A stretch of DNA of 64,000 bases from CALJDF01 sp038121105 (GCA_038121105.1 JAYONB010000004.1:62001-126000), one strand, 5' to 3'. Shown: positions 8,608 to 17,914, counted from the first letter of the stretch. The notes: a model not told the origin generated them from the letters alone. Made by a program: numbers and translations.

Positions 8608-9717
8608 TTATTTTTCGAACATGTAAATAGGGTACCGGGTGCGGGGCGGGACGGCCGGGTTATCGGACACGGGCGGCATGATCTTGTCGAACCAGACGAT
8701 CTCGGCTTTGGAGAAACCCGCCTCTTTGGCCTTGTCGGTGTAGGGATAGGTGTAGGACGCCGGCGCGAAGGGTTCGTTGTTGGTGTAGGCGGTGGTGAGC
8801 ATCATCGCTTCTTGGAACGGGCTGTTTTCTTTGGGTAGGAACTCGATGCCCGCGAAGATACCGCCCGGTTTCAGTACGCGGGCGATCTCGGCCAGGATGC
8901 CCGGGGTCGGCCCCGGCGGAATTTCGTGGAACATGAAGCACGACAGGATCAGGTCGAAGTGGTCGTCGGGATAGTCCATCGCGTCGACGGCTTGTTGCGA
9001 TAGATGCACCGTGACGCCGCGCTCCATCGCGCGTTTGTTGACGAGCTTGAGACAGGGGGCGGCGATATCGACGCCGTGGACTTCTGAATCCGGATGCGAT
9101 TCCAGCCACGTGAGCGCGAAGCCGCCTTGGCCGGTGCCCCAATCGAGCACGCGCGCATAGTCGCGCTTGGGCAAGTAGGAAAAGGCGAGGCGGTAGAGGT
9201 CGTTCGAATCGTCTTCGTGAGGCCGCGTGGTGCGGCGACCGAGTTCGTAGACCAGGCCGTCGATCTCGTCGCTCCACACGCCGCCGGGGTGTTGGTGGAA
9301 ATCGGTCAGGCTGTAGTAGTCGGGGTAGGCGACATCGGGATTGAGGCGCAACGTGCCGGCGGCGATGGCTTTGTCGGCCGCGTCGTCGAGTTCGCGTTGG
9401 ATGTGATCGGCTTCTCCTTCGGCTTTCGGCTGAATGCCGAAATCCGGGTAGTTGTATTTGAAGCGTTGCAGGTGGCGGTACATCCAGGCGTAGAGCTGGT
9501 AGGCGGGCAGGGCGTCCAACACGTCGAGCGCGGCATCGGCGTCTTGCGGGTCGTTGCCTTGGCCACGATCGGTCAGCGCGCGGCGATAGCTGTGCCATGT
9601 CTCGTCGTAGACGGTGGCGTCCATGTAGGCGCGGCTCGCGCGCATAAAACTATGGAAGGCGCGAAACGAGCGATCTTCGAGAACGTCGGTCACGTCAGCG
9701 GGTTGGTTCGAGCGCAT
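8608..9717 (-). CDS. class I SAM-dependent methyltransferase with DFHQHPGG motif (MT1)
   Basis: A 369-residue predicted methyltransferase. An N-terminal helical region of about 130 residues leads to NPDVAYPDYYSLTDFHQHPGG (D-F-H-Q-H-P-G-G at residues 139-146). A Rossmann-type SAM domain follows: motif I VLDWGTGQGG at 190-199, HGVDI for the acidic residue, DHFDLILSCFMFHEIPPG, and ARVLKPGGIF. It pairs closely with MT2 at 10099-11187 and is more distantly related to the genes at 31023, 32264 and 36462. ATG 9717 has a GAGG 8 bases upstream; an upstream in-frame start at 9819 is less likely. The substrate is unknown; the length and long N-terminal extension are unusual for a small-molecule methyltransferase. 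Confidence 0.82.
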   Translation of the reverse strand: MRSNQPADVTDVLEDRSFRAFHSFMRASRAYMDATVYDETWHSYRRALTDRGQGNDPQDADAALDVLDALPAYQLYAWMYRHLQRFKYNYPDFGIQPKAEGEADHIQRELDDAADKAIAAGTLRLNPDVAYPDYYSLTDFHQHPGGVWSDEIDGLVYELGRRTTRPHEDDSNDLYRLAFSYLPKRDYARVLDWGTGQGGFALTWLESHPDSEVHGVDIAAPCLKLVNKRAMERGVTVHLSQQAVDAMDYPDDHFDLILSCFMFHEIPPGPTPGILAEIARVLKPGGIFAGIEFLPKENSPFQEAMMLTTAYTNNEPFAPASYTYPYTDKAKEAGFSKAEIVWFDKIMPPVSDNPAVPPRTRYPIYMFEK

Positions 9718-10098
9718 AGCGAAATCCTCAAGGCAGCCGATGGCCGCCATGATAACGAAACGGAGGCAGGGGATAACGCGCGCGGGGCGCGAAACGTCGA
9801 AATTACCAAACGAAGCCAAAAAACCGTTTTATTTCAATCTACTAGGTTTTTGGGCCGACGAACGAAGCCAAATTCCTGTTTTGGTTCAACGATCTCCTTG
9901 TGAAAGCGAATTGGCACCGTGTTGGGTTGCCCGAGAACAAGGGGCAGGTCGTGGAGGACAGGTAGGGCGAGACGACCGATCGTCAATGTGGGGACCGGAA
10001 AACGTGATCGTGCCGGCGATGGGGACCGCACATTGTGAACGCCGACCCCTTTGGGACGGCTTTTGGCGCCGCCGCAGGATGAGCTTTAGGGGGCAGGC
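9718..10098. other. 381-bp intergenic region upstream of MT1
   Basis: No convincing gene on either strand. The stretch at about 9795-9880 is clearly more AT-rich than its surroundings and holds an imperfect direct repeat (see 9809-9891). As the 5' side of MT1, it is the likely promoter and control region of that gene, and it also holds the 3' end of the MT2 transcript. No T-run terminator is evident after MT2. Confidence 0.6.
9809..9891. repeat. imperfect 31-bp direct repeat in MT1 upstream region
   Basis: Two copies start at 9809 and 9861, 52 bases apart. Both begin AACGAAGCCAAA and share GTTTT followed by TTCAA near the end; about three quarters of positions agree by eye. The spacing is close to five helical turns, which would suit a regulator bound twice upstream of MT1. 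This is inference. Confidence 0.5.
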
Positions 10099-11187
10099 CT
10101 ACTTTTCCGCCAGGTAGATGTTCCAGGTTTGGCGCGATGGGATGTCGGGCAAGGTGTGGGTGACGTTGTCGGCCATTTGGTCGAAGCGGCGGATGGTGAC
10201 ATTGGTAAAGCCGGCTTCGGTGAACAGCTTGGTGAAGTCGGTTTTGAAGCAGGCGGGCATGAAGGGTTCGTCGTTGAGCCAGCCTTCTTGGTCTTGCAGC
10301 GCGTTTTGGAACGGGCTGTCTTCGACGTAGGCGAGTTCGAAGCCGACGAAGATGCCGGTCTCGTTGAGGACCCGGGCTGCCTCGGCAAAGAGCGCGGGGA
10401 ACCGCGCGGGCGGGATCTCGTGCAGCATGAAGGCGAACCAGGCGAGATCGAAGCTGGCGTCCTCGTAGGGCAGGCGTTCGAGGTCGGCTTGGCGCCAGTG
10501 GGCGGACAAGTTGCGTTCGGCGGCGCGCACGTAGGCGAGGCGCAGGCACGGTTCGGAGAGATCGACGCCGTGGGCGTCGGTATCGGGGTGCAGGTCGAGC
10601 CAGGTGCGCACGCCCGCACCGAAGCTGGTGCCCCAGTCGAGCACGCGGCGGTAATCGCGATCCGGCAAATACGAAAAGATGTTGCGGTAGAGGTTGTTCG
10701 AATCCGCCCCCGGTTTGAAGCGCACCGCACGGGCCATTTCGTAGGCCAGCCCGGCCAGCGGATCGCCCGCGACACCGCCGGGGTGCTGGTGGAAGTCGGT
10801 CATCGTGAAGTAATCGGGGAGCGCGAGGTCGGGATTGAGGACGAGAGCGCCCGACGCGACGCCTTGGTCCGAGAGATCGCGCAGACGTTGGCGGAGCTCG
10901 GTCTTGTTCTCTTCGATGGCGGGGACGATGCCGAGGTCGGTGTGGGCGTACTTGAACTGCTGCAGATGGCGCATCGCCCAGGCGTAAAGTTGGTAGGCGG
11001 GCAAGGTGTCGAGGACATCAAGCACCGCGTCGGTACCGTTGCCGCCGGCGCGGCGGTAGTCGGCATAGGTTTGTTCGTAAAGCGGACCGAGACGGTGGTT
11101 GCGCGCCGCGCTGAGGAAGGTGTGGAAGGCACGGTATTCGCGCGTGGTCTCTAGACCGAAGGCGGCGTTGGCGCGGTCGGCGCTCAT
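10099..11187 (-). CDS. class I SAM-dependent methyltransferase with DFHQHPGG motif (MT2)
   Basis: A 362-residue methyltransferase paralogous to MT1 along its whole length. Shared landmarks are LPAYQLYAW near residues 63-71, the DFHQHPGG motif at 131-138, SAM motif I VLDWGTSFGAG at 182-192, HGVDLSEPCL, and FAFMLHEIPPARFPALFAEAARVL. Motif I has Ser-Phe in place of the usual Gly-x, so cofactor affinity may differ. The start (ATG 11187) overlaps the stop of the upstream small helical protein by four bases, so the two are translated as a pair. Substrate unknown. Confidence 0.82.
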   Translation of the reverse strand: MSADRANAAFGLETTREYRAFHTFLSAARNHRLGPLYEQTYADYRRAGGNGTDAVLDVLDTLPAYQLYAWAMRHLQQFKYAHTDLGIVPAIEENKTELRQRLRDLSDQGVASGALVLNPDLALPDYFTMTDFHQHPGGVAGDPLAGLAYEMARAVRFKPGADSNNLYRNIFSYLPDRDYRRVLDWGTSFGAGVRTWLDLHPDTDAHGVDLSEPCLRLAYVRAAERNLSAHWRQADLERLPYEDASFDLAWFAFMLHEIPPARFPALFAEAARVLNETGIFVGFELAYVEDSPFQNALQDQEGWLNDEPFMPACFKTDFTKLFTEAGFTNVTIRRFDQMADNVTHTLPDIPSRQTWNIYLAEK

Positions 11188-11540
11188 TCGTCGGTCATCT
11201 CGCGGACTTTGCGGCCGATGTGGCTGATCGGGACGTCGGAGCGGTGCAGCTCGCTAAGCACGCGGGTGACGAAACGCTGCACGTCGTTTTGCCGGGCCCG
11301 GGATTGTTCGGGCGTTTCATCCAGCGCTTCGATCGCGTCTTCGGCGATGGTTTTGTTGTTGGCGAGGACGGTCTCCAAGGCCCCGAGGCGGTCGCGCAGG
11401 ATGTAAACCTCGGAGGCGAGCGCCACGAACGCGCCGACCATGCGATCCATGCCGATATCGTGCAGGAATTCGGGTTCGGTGGTGGTGACCGGGCCGGTCA
11501 GCACCGACTTGTAGCGTTTGGTCTCGGACTTATCGTTCAT
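11184..11540 (-). CDS. small helical protein, partner of methyltransferase MT2
   Basis: A 118-residue, mostly helical protein of no named family that I recognise. Residues about 25-60 (FLHDIGMDRMVGAFVALASE, then VYILRDRLGALETVL) align with the C-terminal domains of the lysine-rich proteins at 30550 and 53603, whose counterpart reads D-P-x-x-D-K-L ... M-A-L ... S-V-x-R-x-R-L-D-T-x-E-R-L. This copy has only a short polar N-terminus and no lysine-rich tail. It lies upstream of MT2 with a 4-base overlap, whereas the paralogue at 30550 lies downstream of its methyltransferase. Coupling in both arrangements suggests a physical partnership; function unknown. Confidence 0.75.
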   Translation of the reverse strand: MNDKSETKRYKSVLTGPVTTTEPEFLHDIGMDRMVGAFVALASEVYILRDRLGALETVLANNKTIAEDAIEALDETPEQSRARQNDVQRFVTRVLSELHRSDVPISHIGRKVREMTDE

Positions 11541-11648
11541 CGCGCGTCTCCCTTGGGGGGCATTTTAGCGCGCGAGGGGGGCGTCGTCGCCTATCGGTTG
11601 GTTGGCGCGCCCGGTCGTCGTGCGGCTAGGCCCAGACAAGGACAGCGC

Positions 11649-11679
11649 AAAAAAAAGGGGCGACGCAGAACGTCGCCCC
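11649..11679 (-). terminator. Rho-independent terminator of the 11702 binding-protein gene
   Basis: A 9-bp GC-rich stem (GGGGCGACG on the plus strand pairing with CGTCGCCCC) with a 5-base loop, followed on the minus strand by eight T. It lies 23 bases after the stop of the binding-protein gene. Confidence 0.9.
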
Positions 11680-11701
11680 GAAGTCGTCGTGTCGAAAGGG
11701 T

Positions 11702-13243
11702 CTATTTTTCGAGGACCATTTCTTCGTAGTTCAGCACCTGATTGACCTGTTTGAAGTTCTTGAGCTTGGGCGAGTGCGCCATGCTCTCTGTGCCTTGGGT
11801 CAGGAAGATGATCGGTGCATTGGCCGCGTTCACCGCCAGCAGTTCTTGCAGGAGCGCTTCACGCTTCTTGGGATCGAACTCCGCCGCCTGGGCCTTGATC
11901 AGCGGCATTTCATCCTCGTTGCAATAGTAAGGCGGGTTCTTCATGCACGAGGTGAACGAGGTGAACGACCGACCGGCGTCGAGGTTGCCCGACAAATCGT
12001 GGCCAAAGCCGAAGGCGTTGTAGGGCCAGTCACCGGCAAGCCAATGCTTGAGCCAATCGGCGAAAGGTTGTCCGACAAGTTTAGCGCGTACGCCAACCGC
12101 CTGGAGGTCTTGCACGGCCGACTGATAGACGATCGTGAATTGCGGATTGGAGGTTGTCGCGCGGATTTCCATCTCGAACCCGTTGCCGTAGCCGGCCTCG
12201 GCGAGCAGTTGCCGCGCCTTGTCCGGATCGTAGGCGTAGGGCTTGATGTCGGGGTTGAAACCGAAGGCGTTGTTGGTTGCAGCCTGGCTGGCGACAACGG
12301 CGGCACCGCCATAGATCTCGTCGACGATGGCCTGTTTGTTGACTGCGTGGTTAAGCGCCCGGCGAACCCGAACGTCGCCGATCGGGTCTTTGACTTGCGC
12401 GCCATTGCGGTAGGAAATCAACGAAAGGCCCAGCGTGCGACCGGCAAACACGGTGTCGATGACCATGCCGGCGGCCTTGAGGCTGGGGATGCTGTCGTCG
12501 CCGACGCCGTTATCGACATGCGTTTGGCCCGAGATGAGGGCGGCAACGCGCGTGGCGCCTTCCGGCAGTTCGGAATACTCGATCCGATCGATGTTGCCGG
12601 TGATCTTGCGAAACGCGTTGTCCGGATCGGGCCGGGCGTTCACCGCGGCCGCGCCGGGCGCGAAGCTTTCCAGCGCATAAGGCCCGGTGCCGACGGGCTT
12701 TTTGGCAAAGCCTTCGACGCCGAGGTCCTTCTAAGCGCCGGGTTCCACGATGTGAACCGCGACGAATTCCCTCGGCGCATTCGGGTTCGGTGTCTTGGTG
12801 GTAATTGCGACGGTCGTATCGTTCAGGACGCTCGCTGAAGCGACAAGCGGGGCCAGGTTTTTGCCGATGACCGTGGTGGCCCCTGTTTCGCTTTGGAGCC
12901 AATCAAATGTCGCTTTGATCGCGGCGGCGTTGAGGGGCGCGCCGTTGTGAAACTTGATGCCCGGCTTGAGGTTGAAGGTCCAGGTCAGTTTGTCGTCGGA
13001 CACCGACCAAGAGTCGGCGAGCCCGGGTTGGACGATGCCGCCTTCGCCGAGAATGGTCAGGTTGTCGTAGAAGGTGGTCCACACGAAGACGTGCGGGATG
13101 CCACGCCCGGTGTAGGGGTTGCCTTGTCCGGGCGGGAGGCCGCGGACGCCCATCTTGAGCGTCTCGGCGCTGGTCGGCACAGCGGCGAGCGCCAGACCGG
13201 CGACCGCACCCACGGCGGCGATTGTCGAAAGGTACTTCCTCAT
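11702..13243 (-). pseudogene. family 5 (peptide-type) ABC substrate-binding protein, interrupted by TAG
   Basis: A periplasmic solute-binding protein of SBP family 5 (DppA/OppA type). The N-terminal part starts at ATG 13243 with a clear signal peptide (MRKYLSTIAAVGAVAGLALA, then cleavage after TSA). It runs to an in-frame TAG at 12733-12731, after 170 codons. The same frame continues without shift to 11702 with typical family sequence (KDLGVEGFAKKPVGTGPY, VRRALNHAVNKQ, DPDKARQLLAEAGY). A single base change is therefore the only lesion. It may be a recent pseudogene, a sequencing error or a real readthrough codon. An AGGAG precedes the start. No permease or ATPase genes are adjacent, so the intact protein would also be an orphan. 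A good terminator follows. Confidence 0.88.
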
Positions 13244-13459
13244 GTCGCTTATCTCCTATTGGGGTTTGGCCGTGTGCTCAGTTGCCAGCACGATCGTTTG
13301 TTCTCTGTCTGGCGTCAGCGCGTGCCGCGTTCGAACTGCAACGTGGAAGTCGTCATGTTGCCAGACCGTCTCCATGGCGCAAGACCTTCGCCGCGTGGCG
13401 CCGGGTAATATGTTCGTCGTTCGCATCGTGACGAAATGTCCGGACCACCGGTGCGACGA

Positions 13460-13810
13460 CTAAAGCTTGAGGCCGACCTTGGGCCCGAGCCAGACCATCG
13501 CCGCGTAGAGGGTCATGGTCAGGAGGCAGGCCGCGGCAAGTGTGGGCCAGAAGGGTACGCCGCGCTTCAACATGACGGGGATGAGGACGAACATCGGTAG
13601 CGAGGGCAGGACGAACCAGAACGTCGCAAGCGAATGGGTCGCCATGCGCTCGGGATCTTCGGTCGCGCGCCACAGCCACATCATGCCGAGGACCGAGATC
13701 AGCGGCAGCGAGGCGATCAATCCGCCGAGGCCGGGAAATCTGCGCGCGACCTCGGACACGATGGCGATGATGATGCCCGAGACGAGCGCCTTGACGATCA
13801 AGAATGTCAT
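13460..13810 (-). CDS. DUF3147 family membrane protein
   Basis: A 116-residue hydrophobic protein with four predicted membrane segments, matching the DUF3147 family in size and pattern (GLGGLIASLPLISVLGMMWL and FVLPSLPMFVLIPVMLKRG are characteristic stretches). Members are small inner-membrane proteins of unknown role. It stands alone on the minus strand. The 216 bases between it and the binding-protein start hold no other gene. Confidence 0.82.
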   Translation of the reverse strand: MTFLIVKALVSGIIIAIVSEVARRFPGLGGLIASLPLISVLGMMWLWRATEDPERMATHSLATFWFVLPSLPMFVLIPVMLKRGVPFWPTLAAACLLTMTLYAAMVWLGPKVGLKL

Positions 13811-13907
13811 GACGCTGTTTTAGCCGACCCCGGTTGGTGGTTCGACCGATATCCCGAACGGCGCGACGGCGCGAGCGCGATCATGGGCCCCAAAGGGCGG
13901 GCTGTTG

Positions 13908-14408
13908 CTAGGTCGGCGATACCACCAGCGTGCCGTGGAAACGGGGGGTGCGGTCGCCCAGCGCGATCGACTGCCAGGCACCGATATAGGCGTCCGGCAG
14001 CGGATAGGGCGGCGTGACGTCGGCTTCGGCGGTAAAGCCCAGACGGGCATAGTAGGCGGGGTCGCCCAGGACGAAGACCTGCCCGACGCCGGATTTCTCG
14101 AGGGCTTGCAAGCCGGCCGACACGAGGGCACGCCCGACCCCTTGTCGTTGACGCGCCGTGGCGACAGCAAGGGGGGCGAGGAGGGCATGTTTGGTGCCGG
14201 GCGCGCCGCGCACGTGACAGGGCGTAAAGACGACATGCCCGACGAGGCGCCGGTCGATCGTCGCGACAAGCGACAGGACGGGCGGTGTTTCCCGCAGCAG
14301 GTCCTTGACGAGGGGCAGCAAATCCTCGTCGGGGAACGCATCGGGATAGAGCGCTTCGACGGCGGGGAGGTCGTCCGGACGACTTTCGCGGACTTCAAGG
14401 TTTTCCAA
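13908..14408 (-). CDS. GNAT family N-acetyltransferase (YhbS-like)
   Basis: A 166-residue acetyl-CoA-dependent N-acetyltransferase. The core is visible as VGHVVF (strand 3), LLAPLAVATARQRQGVGRAL (motif A pyrophosphate loop R-Q-G-V-G), and VFVLGDPAYYARLGF, which is typical of the YhbS subgroup. The closing WQSIAL...FHGTLVV strand also fits. The acceptor substrate cannot be told from sequence. It is a single gene, convergent with nothing and about 180 bases from the divergent isochorismatase-like gene. Confidence 0.85.
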   Translation of the reverse strand: MENLEVRESRPDDLPAVEALYPDAFPDEDLLPLVKDLLRETPPVLSLVATIDRRLVGHVVFTPCHVRGAPGTKHALLAPLAVATARQRQGVGRALVSAGLQALEKSGVGQVFVLGDPAYYARLGFTAEADVTPPYPLPDAYIGAWQSIALGDRTPRFHGTLVVSPT

Positions 14409-14586
14409 AACATCCTCGGCGATAGAACATCGTCCGGATTATTGGCTGGGCCGGTGTGATTTCAAGGCGATCCGCTCGATTGCGGCGGGCGTCTGCGCGG
14501 CCGCCATCATCGGCGCGGGACCGAGACTTGATTTGGGGCGGGTCACGGCCTACCACATTTGGGCACAAACCAGAGGATGCGCTGAG

Positions 14587-15207
14587 ATGAAATTCGATGC
14601 TGCGCGGGCCGCCTTTTTGGCGATCGATTTGCAACAGGCGTTTTGCACCGAGTCGGGATCGGTCGCGGCGCAGGGGCGGGACATAACCTCGTGTCGCAAT
14701 GCGGCGATGCGCTGCATCGAGTTGGCCGATGCGGCGCGGGCCAAGGGCATTCCGGTGATTTGGACCAAGATTGCCCTGCGCCCGGACTATGCCGACGGCG
14801 GCTTGATGATCCATGAAATTCGACCAGGGTTGAAAGAGGCCGGCGGGATCAAAGCCGGCACCGACGATGCGGCGTTGCTTCCCGAAGCGGTGGTGGCGCC
14901 GGAGGATTACGTTATCGACAAACCGCGCAACTCGGCGTTCTTTTCGTCGGGTCTGGAATCGTTGCTGCACGCCTTGGACATCCGGTGCTTGATGATGGGC
15001 GGGGTGACGACGTCGATGTGCGTCGAGTCGACCGCGCGCGATGCCGGACAACGCGACTATCGCACCTTTGTGGTGCGCGACGCCTGCGGCGATTTTGCCG
15101 AGGCGCGGCATGACGCGTCGCTCGAGGCGATCGCGTTCGGGTTTGGACGGGTGATTTCACATAACGAAGCACTGTCGGCGCTGGATGCCGGGGAGGCAGA
15201 CCTATGA
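14587..15207 (+). CDS. isochorismatase-family cysteine hydrolase
   Basis: A 206-residue alpha/beta cysteine hydrolase. The triad is complete: Asp14 (FLAIDLQQAF), Lys112 (VIDKPRNSAF) and Cys145 (GVTTSMCVESTARDA). The family includes N-carbamoyl-sarcosine amidohydrolase, nicotinamidase and ureidoacrylate hydrolase, so an amide or carbamoyl substrate is more likely than isochorismate. The start at 14587 aligns with the paralogue at 28280, in which the triad falls at identical residue numbers. The stop overlaps the start of the Rieske oxygenase gene (ATGA), so the two are coupled. Confidence 0.87.
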   Translation: MKFDAARAAFLAIDLQQAFCTESGSVAAQGRDITSCRNAAMRCIELADAARAKGIPVIWTKIALRPDYADGGLMIHEIRPGLKEAGGIKAGTDDAALLPEAVVAPEDYVIDKPRNSAFFSSGLESLLHALDIRCLMMGGVTTSMCVESTARDAGQRDYRTFVVRDACGDFAEARHDASLEAIAFGFGRVISHNEALSALDAGEADL

Positions 15208-16391
15208 GTGCACGCAACGCAGAACAGTGGGCGGCGCCGCCGGCCTTGGCGCCGGAAAACTACGTGGCGGGCGACGTCTATACCGATCCCTCGGTTTTCG
15301 AGGCCGAGCGCGAGCGAATCTTCGGGCACACGTGGCGCATCGCGTGTCACGAAAGCGAGGTCGCCAACCCGTTCGATTTCCGCACCTACGAGCATCTAGG
15401 CGTGCCAATGGTCACGATTCGCGGTGGCGACGGGGTGGTGCGCACGTTCTTCAACGTGTGTTCCCATCGCGGCGCGAAGCTGGTGCAGGAGGTCTCGGGC
15501 AACGCCGAGCGCCTGACCTGTTTCTACCATCTGTGGAGTTACGACGCCGAGGGCGCCTGCATCGACATACCGCGCCCGGAGGCTTACGAACCGGTTGGGT
15601 TCTCGAAGGACCAATGCGGTTTGCGGGCCGTACCGACCGAAACCAAATTGGGATTGGTGTTCATCAATCCCGACGACAACGCGGCGCCGCTGTCGTCGTA
15701 TCTCGGTCACTTGCTCGATCATTTCGAAGAGCCGATGGGTACGGCGCCGCTGGAGGTGTTTCATTTTCACCGCTGCGCGTTGAACGCCAACTGGAAGGCG
15801 TGGATGGAAACCAACCTCGACGCCTATCACACCTTTATGCACGTGGTGTTGCGGCGCACGCAGGTCGATGCGGAGCGCGAGATCAAGATTCATCCCGGCG
15901 GGCATGCCGCCGGCGAAGGCATTCGCGCGCGCTATACCAATTACAAGGGCTGGGAAGGGCGGCCGGACTCGTTGGCGCTGCCGGGCATGGAGCCGACCGA
16001 GATGCGCTCGGCGCATTTGTTTCCCAACGCGATGATTCTGGCGCGCGGCACGGTGATCCGGATCGATACCGTAGTACCCGTGGCGCCCGACCGCATGGTG
16101 TTGGAATGCCGCGGGCTTGGCGTAAAGGGCGATACGCCCGAACAACGCCGCGAGCGGATGACGCATCACAATATGTACTGGGGTCCGTTGAGCCGGAACA
16201 TGCCCGAGGATGCGTTTGCCGCCGAAGCCTGCGAAGCGTCGTTCGGATCGGGCGCAGCGCATTTTCAGATCATCGCGCGTGACGAAAACCTGACCGGACA
16301 AGACGACGGGATGATGCGCAACTTTTACGGTCAGTGGTCGAAAATGACCGGCTTGCCCGCGCACAACCCGACCAACCGCCAGTCAGCCTAG
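15204..16391 (+). CDS. Rieske non-heme iron oxygenase, alpha subunit
   Basis: A 395-residue aromatic-ring-hydroxylating or demethylating oxygenase. The Rieske 2Fe-2S site is Cys86-x-His88 and Cys106-x2-His109 (CSHRG ... CFYHLWSY). The mononuclear iron site is the DAYHTFMH stretch, with Asp206, His209 and His213 as candidate ligands; the two histidines are three residues apart, one fewer than in many relatives. The substrate is unknown. No ferredoxin or reductase gene is adjacent, so electrons must come from elsewhere. The context (amide hydrolase before, acyl-CoA ligase after) suggests catabolism of an aromatic or quaternary-amine acid. Confidence 0.87.
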   Translation: MSARNAEQWAAPPALAPENYVAGDVYTDPSVFEAERERIFGHTWRIACHESEVANPFDFRTYEHLGVPMVTIRGGDGVVRTFFNVCSHRGAKLVQEVSGNAERLTCFYHLWSYDAEGACIDIPRPEAYEPVGFSKDQCGLRAVPTETKLGLVFINPDDNAAPLSSYLGHLLDHFEEPMGTAPLEVFHFHRCALNANWKAWMETNLDAYHTFMHVVLRRTQVDAEREIKIHPGGHAAGEGIRARYTNYKGWEGRPDSLALPGMEPTEMRSAHLFPNAMILARGTVIRIDTVVPVAPDRMVLECRGLGVKGDTPEQRRERMTHHNMYWGPLSRNMPEDAFAAEACEASFGSGAAHFQIIARDENLTGQDDGMMRNFYGQWSKMTGLPAHNPTNRQSA

Positions 16392-16441
16392 CGCTGCCGA
16401 CGACCCTTTCGGGGCAGGATCGCAGGCCCTATAACCGGGCC

Positions 16442-17914
16442 ATGGACATCACGGGCAATATTGCCGATCGGCTAGACTATTTCGCCGCGACGCGACCGGC
16501 GCATCCGGCCGTTATCGGTGGCGGCTGCACCATCAGCTATGGCGACCTGGCCGATCTCGTCCGGCGGATCGGGGGGCATCTTGCCGATCGCGGGATCGGG
16601 CCTGGCGACATCGTCGGGGTGTGCTTGCGCGATACCGCGGCGCATTTGGCGTTGCTCTACGGCGTGGCGCGGTCGGGTGCCGCAATTCTGCCGATGGATG
16701 TGCGTTGGACGGCGGAGGAGCGCAATCGAATCGCGACGTTCTTCGCCGCGAAACTGGTCCTGACGGAGCCCGGTGAAACCGTCGGCGACGAGGTGGCGCA
16801 AGTCCAAGTCTCCGACGCGTGGTGGGCGGCCGTCGGCGAGGCCAACCCGGATCGCGATTTCCCGAGCAACGACAGTGACGGCTTGGTGTTGTCGTTGTCG
16901 TCGGGCACGACCGGTATTCCCAAGGGGCCGATGCACAGCCACAAGCAAATGCATGCGCGCTTTGCGACGCAAACCGTGACGCTTGGCTTTACCGAAGACG
17001 ACAAGTTTCTGAGTGCGCTGCCGATCTATTTCGGCGCGGGACGCAGCTTTGTCATGGGCATGCTGTATCACGGCGCGACCGTGATGATGATGGGTCTGCC
17101 TTACGAGCCGCAGGAACTGGTCGACACGATCGCGCGCGAAGACATCACGGTAACGCTGTTGGTGCCCACGCTACTGCGGCGGTTGCTGGCGATCGCACCG
17201 GATCAAGGATATCTGTTGCCGGGACCACGGTTGATTTTCACCACCGGTGCGATCTTGCACCCCGACGAACGCGACGACCTGTTGGCGCGCGTGTCGCCCA
17301 ATTTGCACAACTATTACGGTTCGACCGAAGGCGGGGGGCTGTCGGTGTTGTTGCCGAGCGATCGCGGTGATGCGGCGCGGTCGGTCGGGCGCTTGGTCCA
17401 CAACGCCGAAGCGCAAGTCGTCGGCGACGATCATGTGCCGCTGCCGGCAGGCGAGGTGGGTCGGGTGCGCTATCGTGGCGGGGCCTGTGCGACGGCGTTC
17501 TACAACGACCCCGAGGCGACGAAGGAGTCGTTCCACGAAGGTTGGTTCTATCCAGGCGATCTCGGCAAGTTCGACGAAGAAGGGCGGCTCTATTTGGTGG
17601 GTCGCGTCAAAGACATGATTATTCGTGGCGGGATAAACATCTATCCGGCCGAAATCGAGCAGGTGATGTTGGGACATGCCGCGGTGCGCGACGTGGCGGC
17701 GGTGGCATGGCCCTCGCGCGAACTGGGCGAGGAAGTGGCGGCGTTCGTCGTCGCCGCGGCGCCCGTCGAGGAGGACGCGTTGCTGAACTATTGCCGCGAG
17801 AATTTGGCGCGTTACAAGGTGCCGCGCGCGGTGTTTTTCGTCGACGCCCTGCCGCGCAACGGGTTCGGCAAGGTGCTGAAGAAGGATCTTTCGGCGGGCC
17901 TCGCGCCGGTTTAG
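16442..17914 (+). CDS. AMP-dependent acyl-CoA synthetase
   Basis: A 490-residue ANL-superfamily enzyme that activates a carboxylic acid as acyl-AMP and transfers it to CoA. The P-loop VLSLSSGTTGIPKGP, the adenylate-binding NYYGSTEGGG, the hinge YLVGRVKDMIIRGGINIYP and the C-terminal catalytic lysine in RNGFGKVLKKDL are all present. ATG 16442 gives a normal start; an open frame continues upstream to 16334 but overlaps the Rieske gene. It follows that gene by 50 bases and is probably in the same operon. The acid substrate is not evident. Confidence 0.88.
   Translation: MDITGNIADRLDYFAATRPAHPAVIGGGCTISYGDLADLVRRIGGHLADRGIGPGDIVGVCLRDTAAHLALLYGVARSGAAILPMDVRWTAEERNRIATFFAAKLVLTEPGETVGDEVAQVQVSDAWWAAVGEANPDRDFPSNDSDGLVLSLSSGTTGIPKGPMHSHKQMHARFATQTVTLGFTEDDKFLSALPIYFGAGRSFVMGMLYHGATVMMMGLPYEPQELVDTIAREDITVTLLVPTLLRRLLAIAPDQGYLLPGPRLIFTTGAILHPDERDDLLARVSPNLHNYYGSTEGGGLSVLLPSDRGDAARSVGRLVHNAEAQVVGDDHVPLPAGEVGRVRYRGGACATAFYNDPEATKESFHEGWFYPGDLGKFDEEGRLYLVGRVKDMIIRGGINIYPAEIEQVMLGHAAVRDVAAVAWPSRELGEEVAAFVVAAAPVEEDALLNYCRENLARYKVPRAVFFVDALPRNGFGKVLKKDLSAGLAPV

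Noticed and set aside
11774..12838. 354-codon plus-strand frame opposite the interrupted binding-protein gene
   Set aside because: The minus strand reads clear family 5 sequence here; the plus-strand translation shows no recognisable domain.
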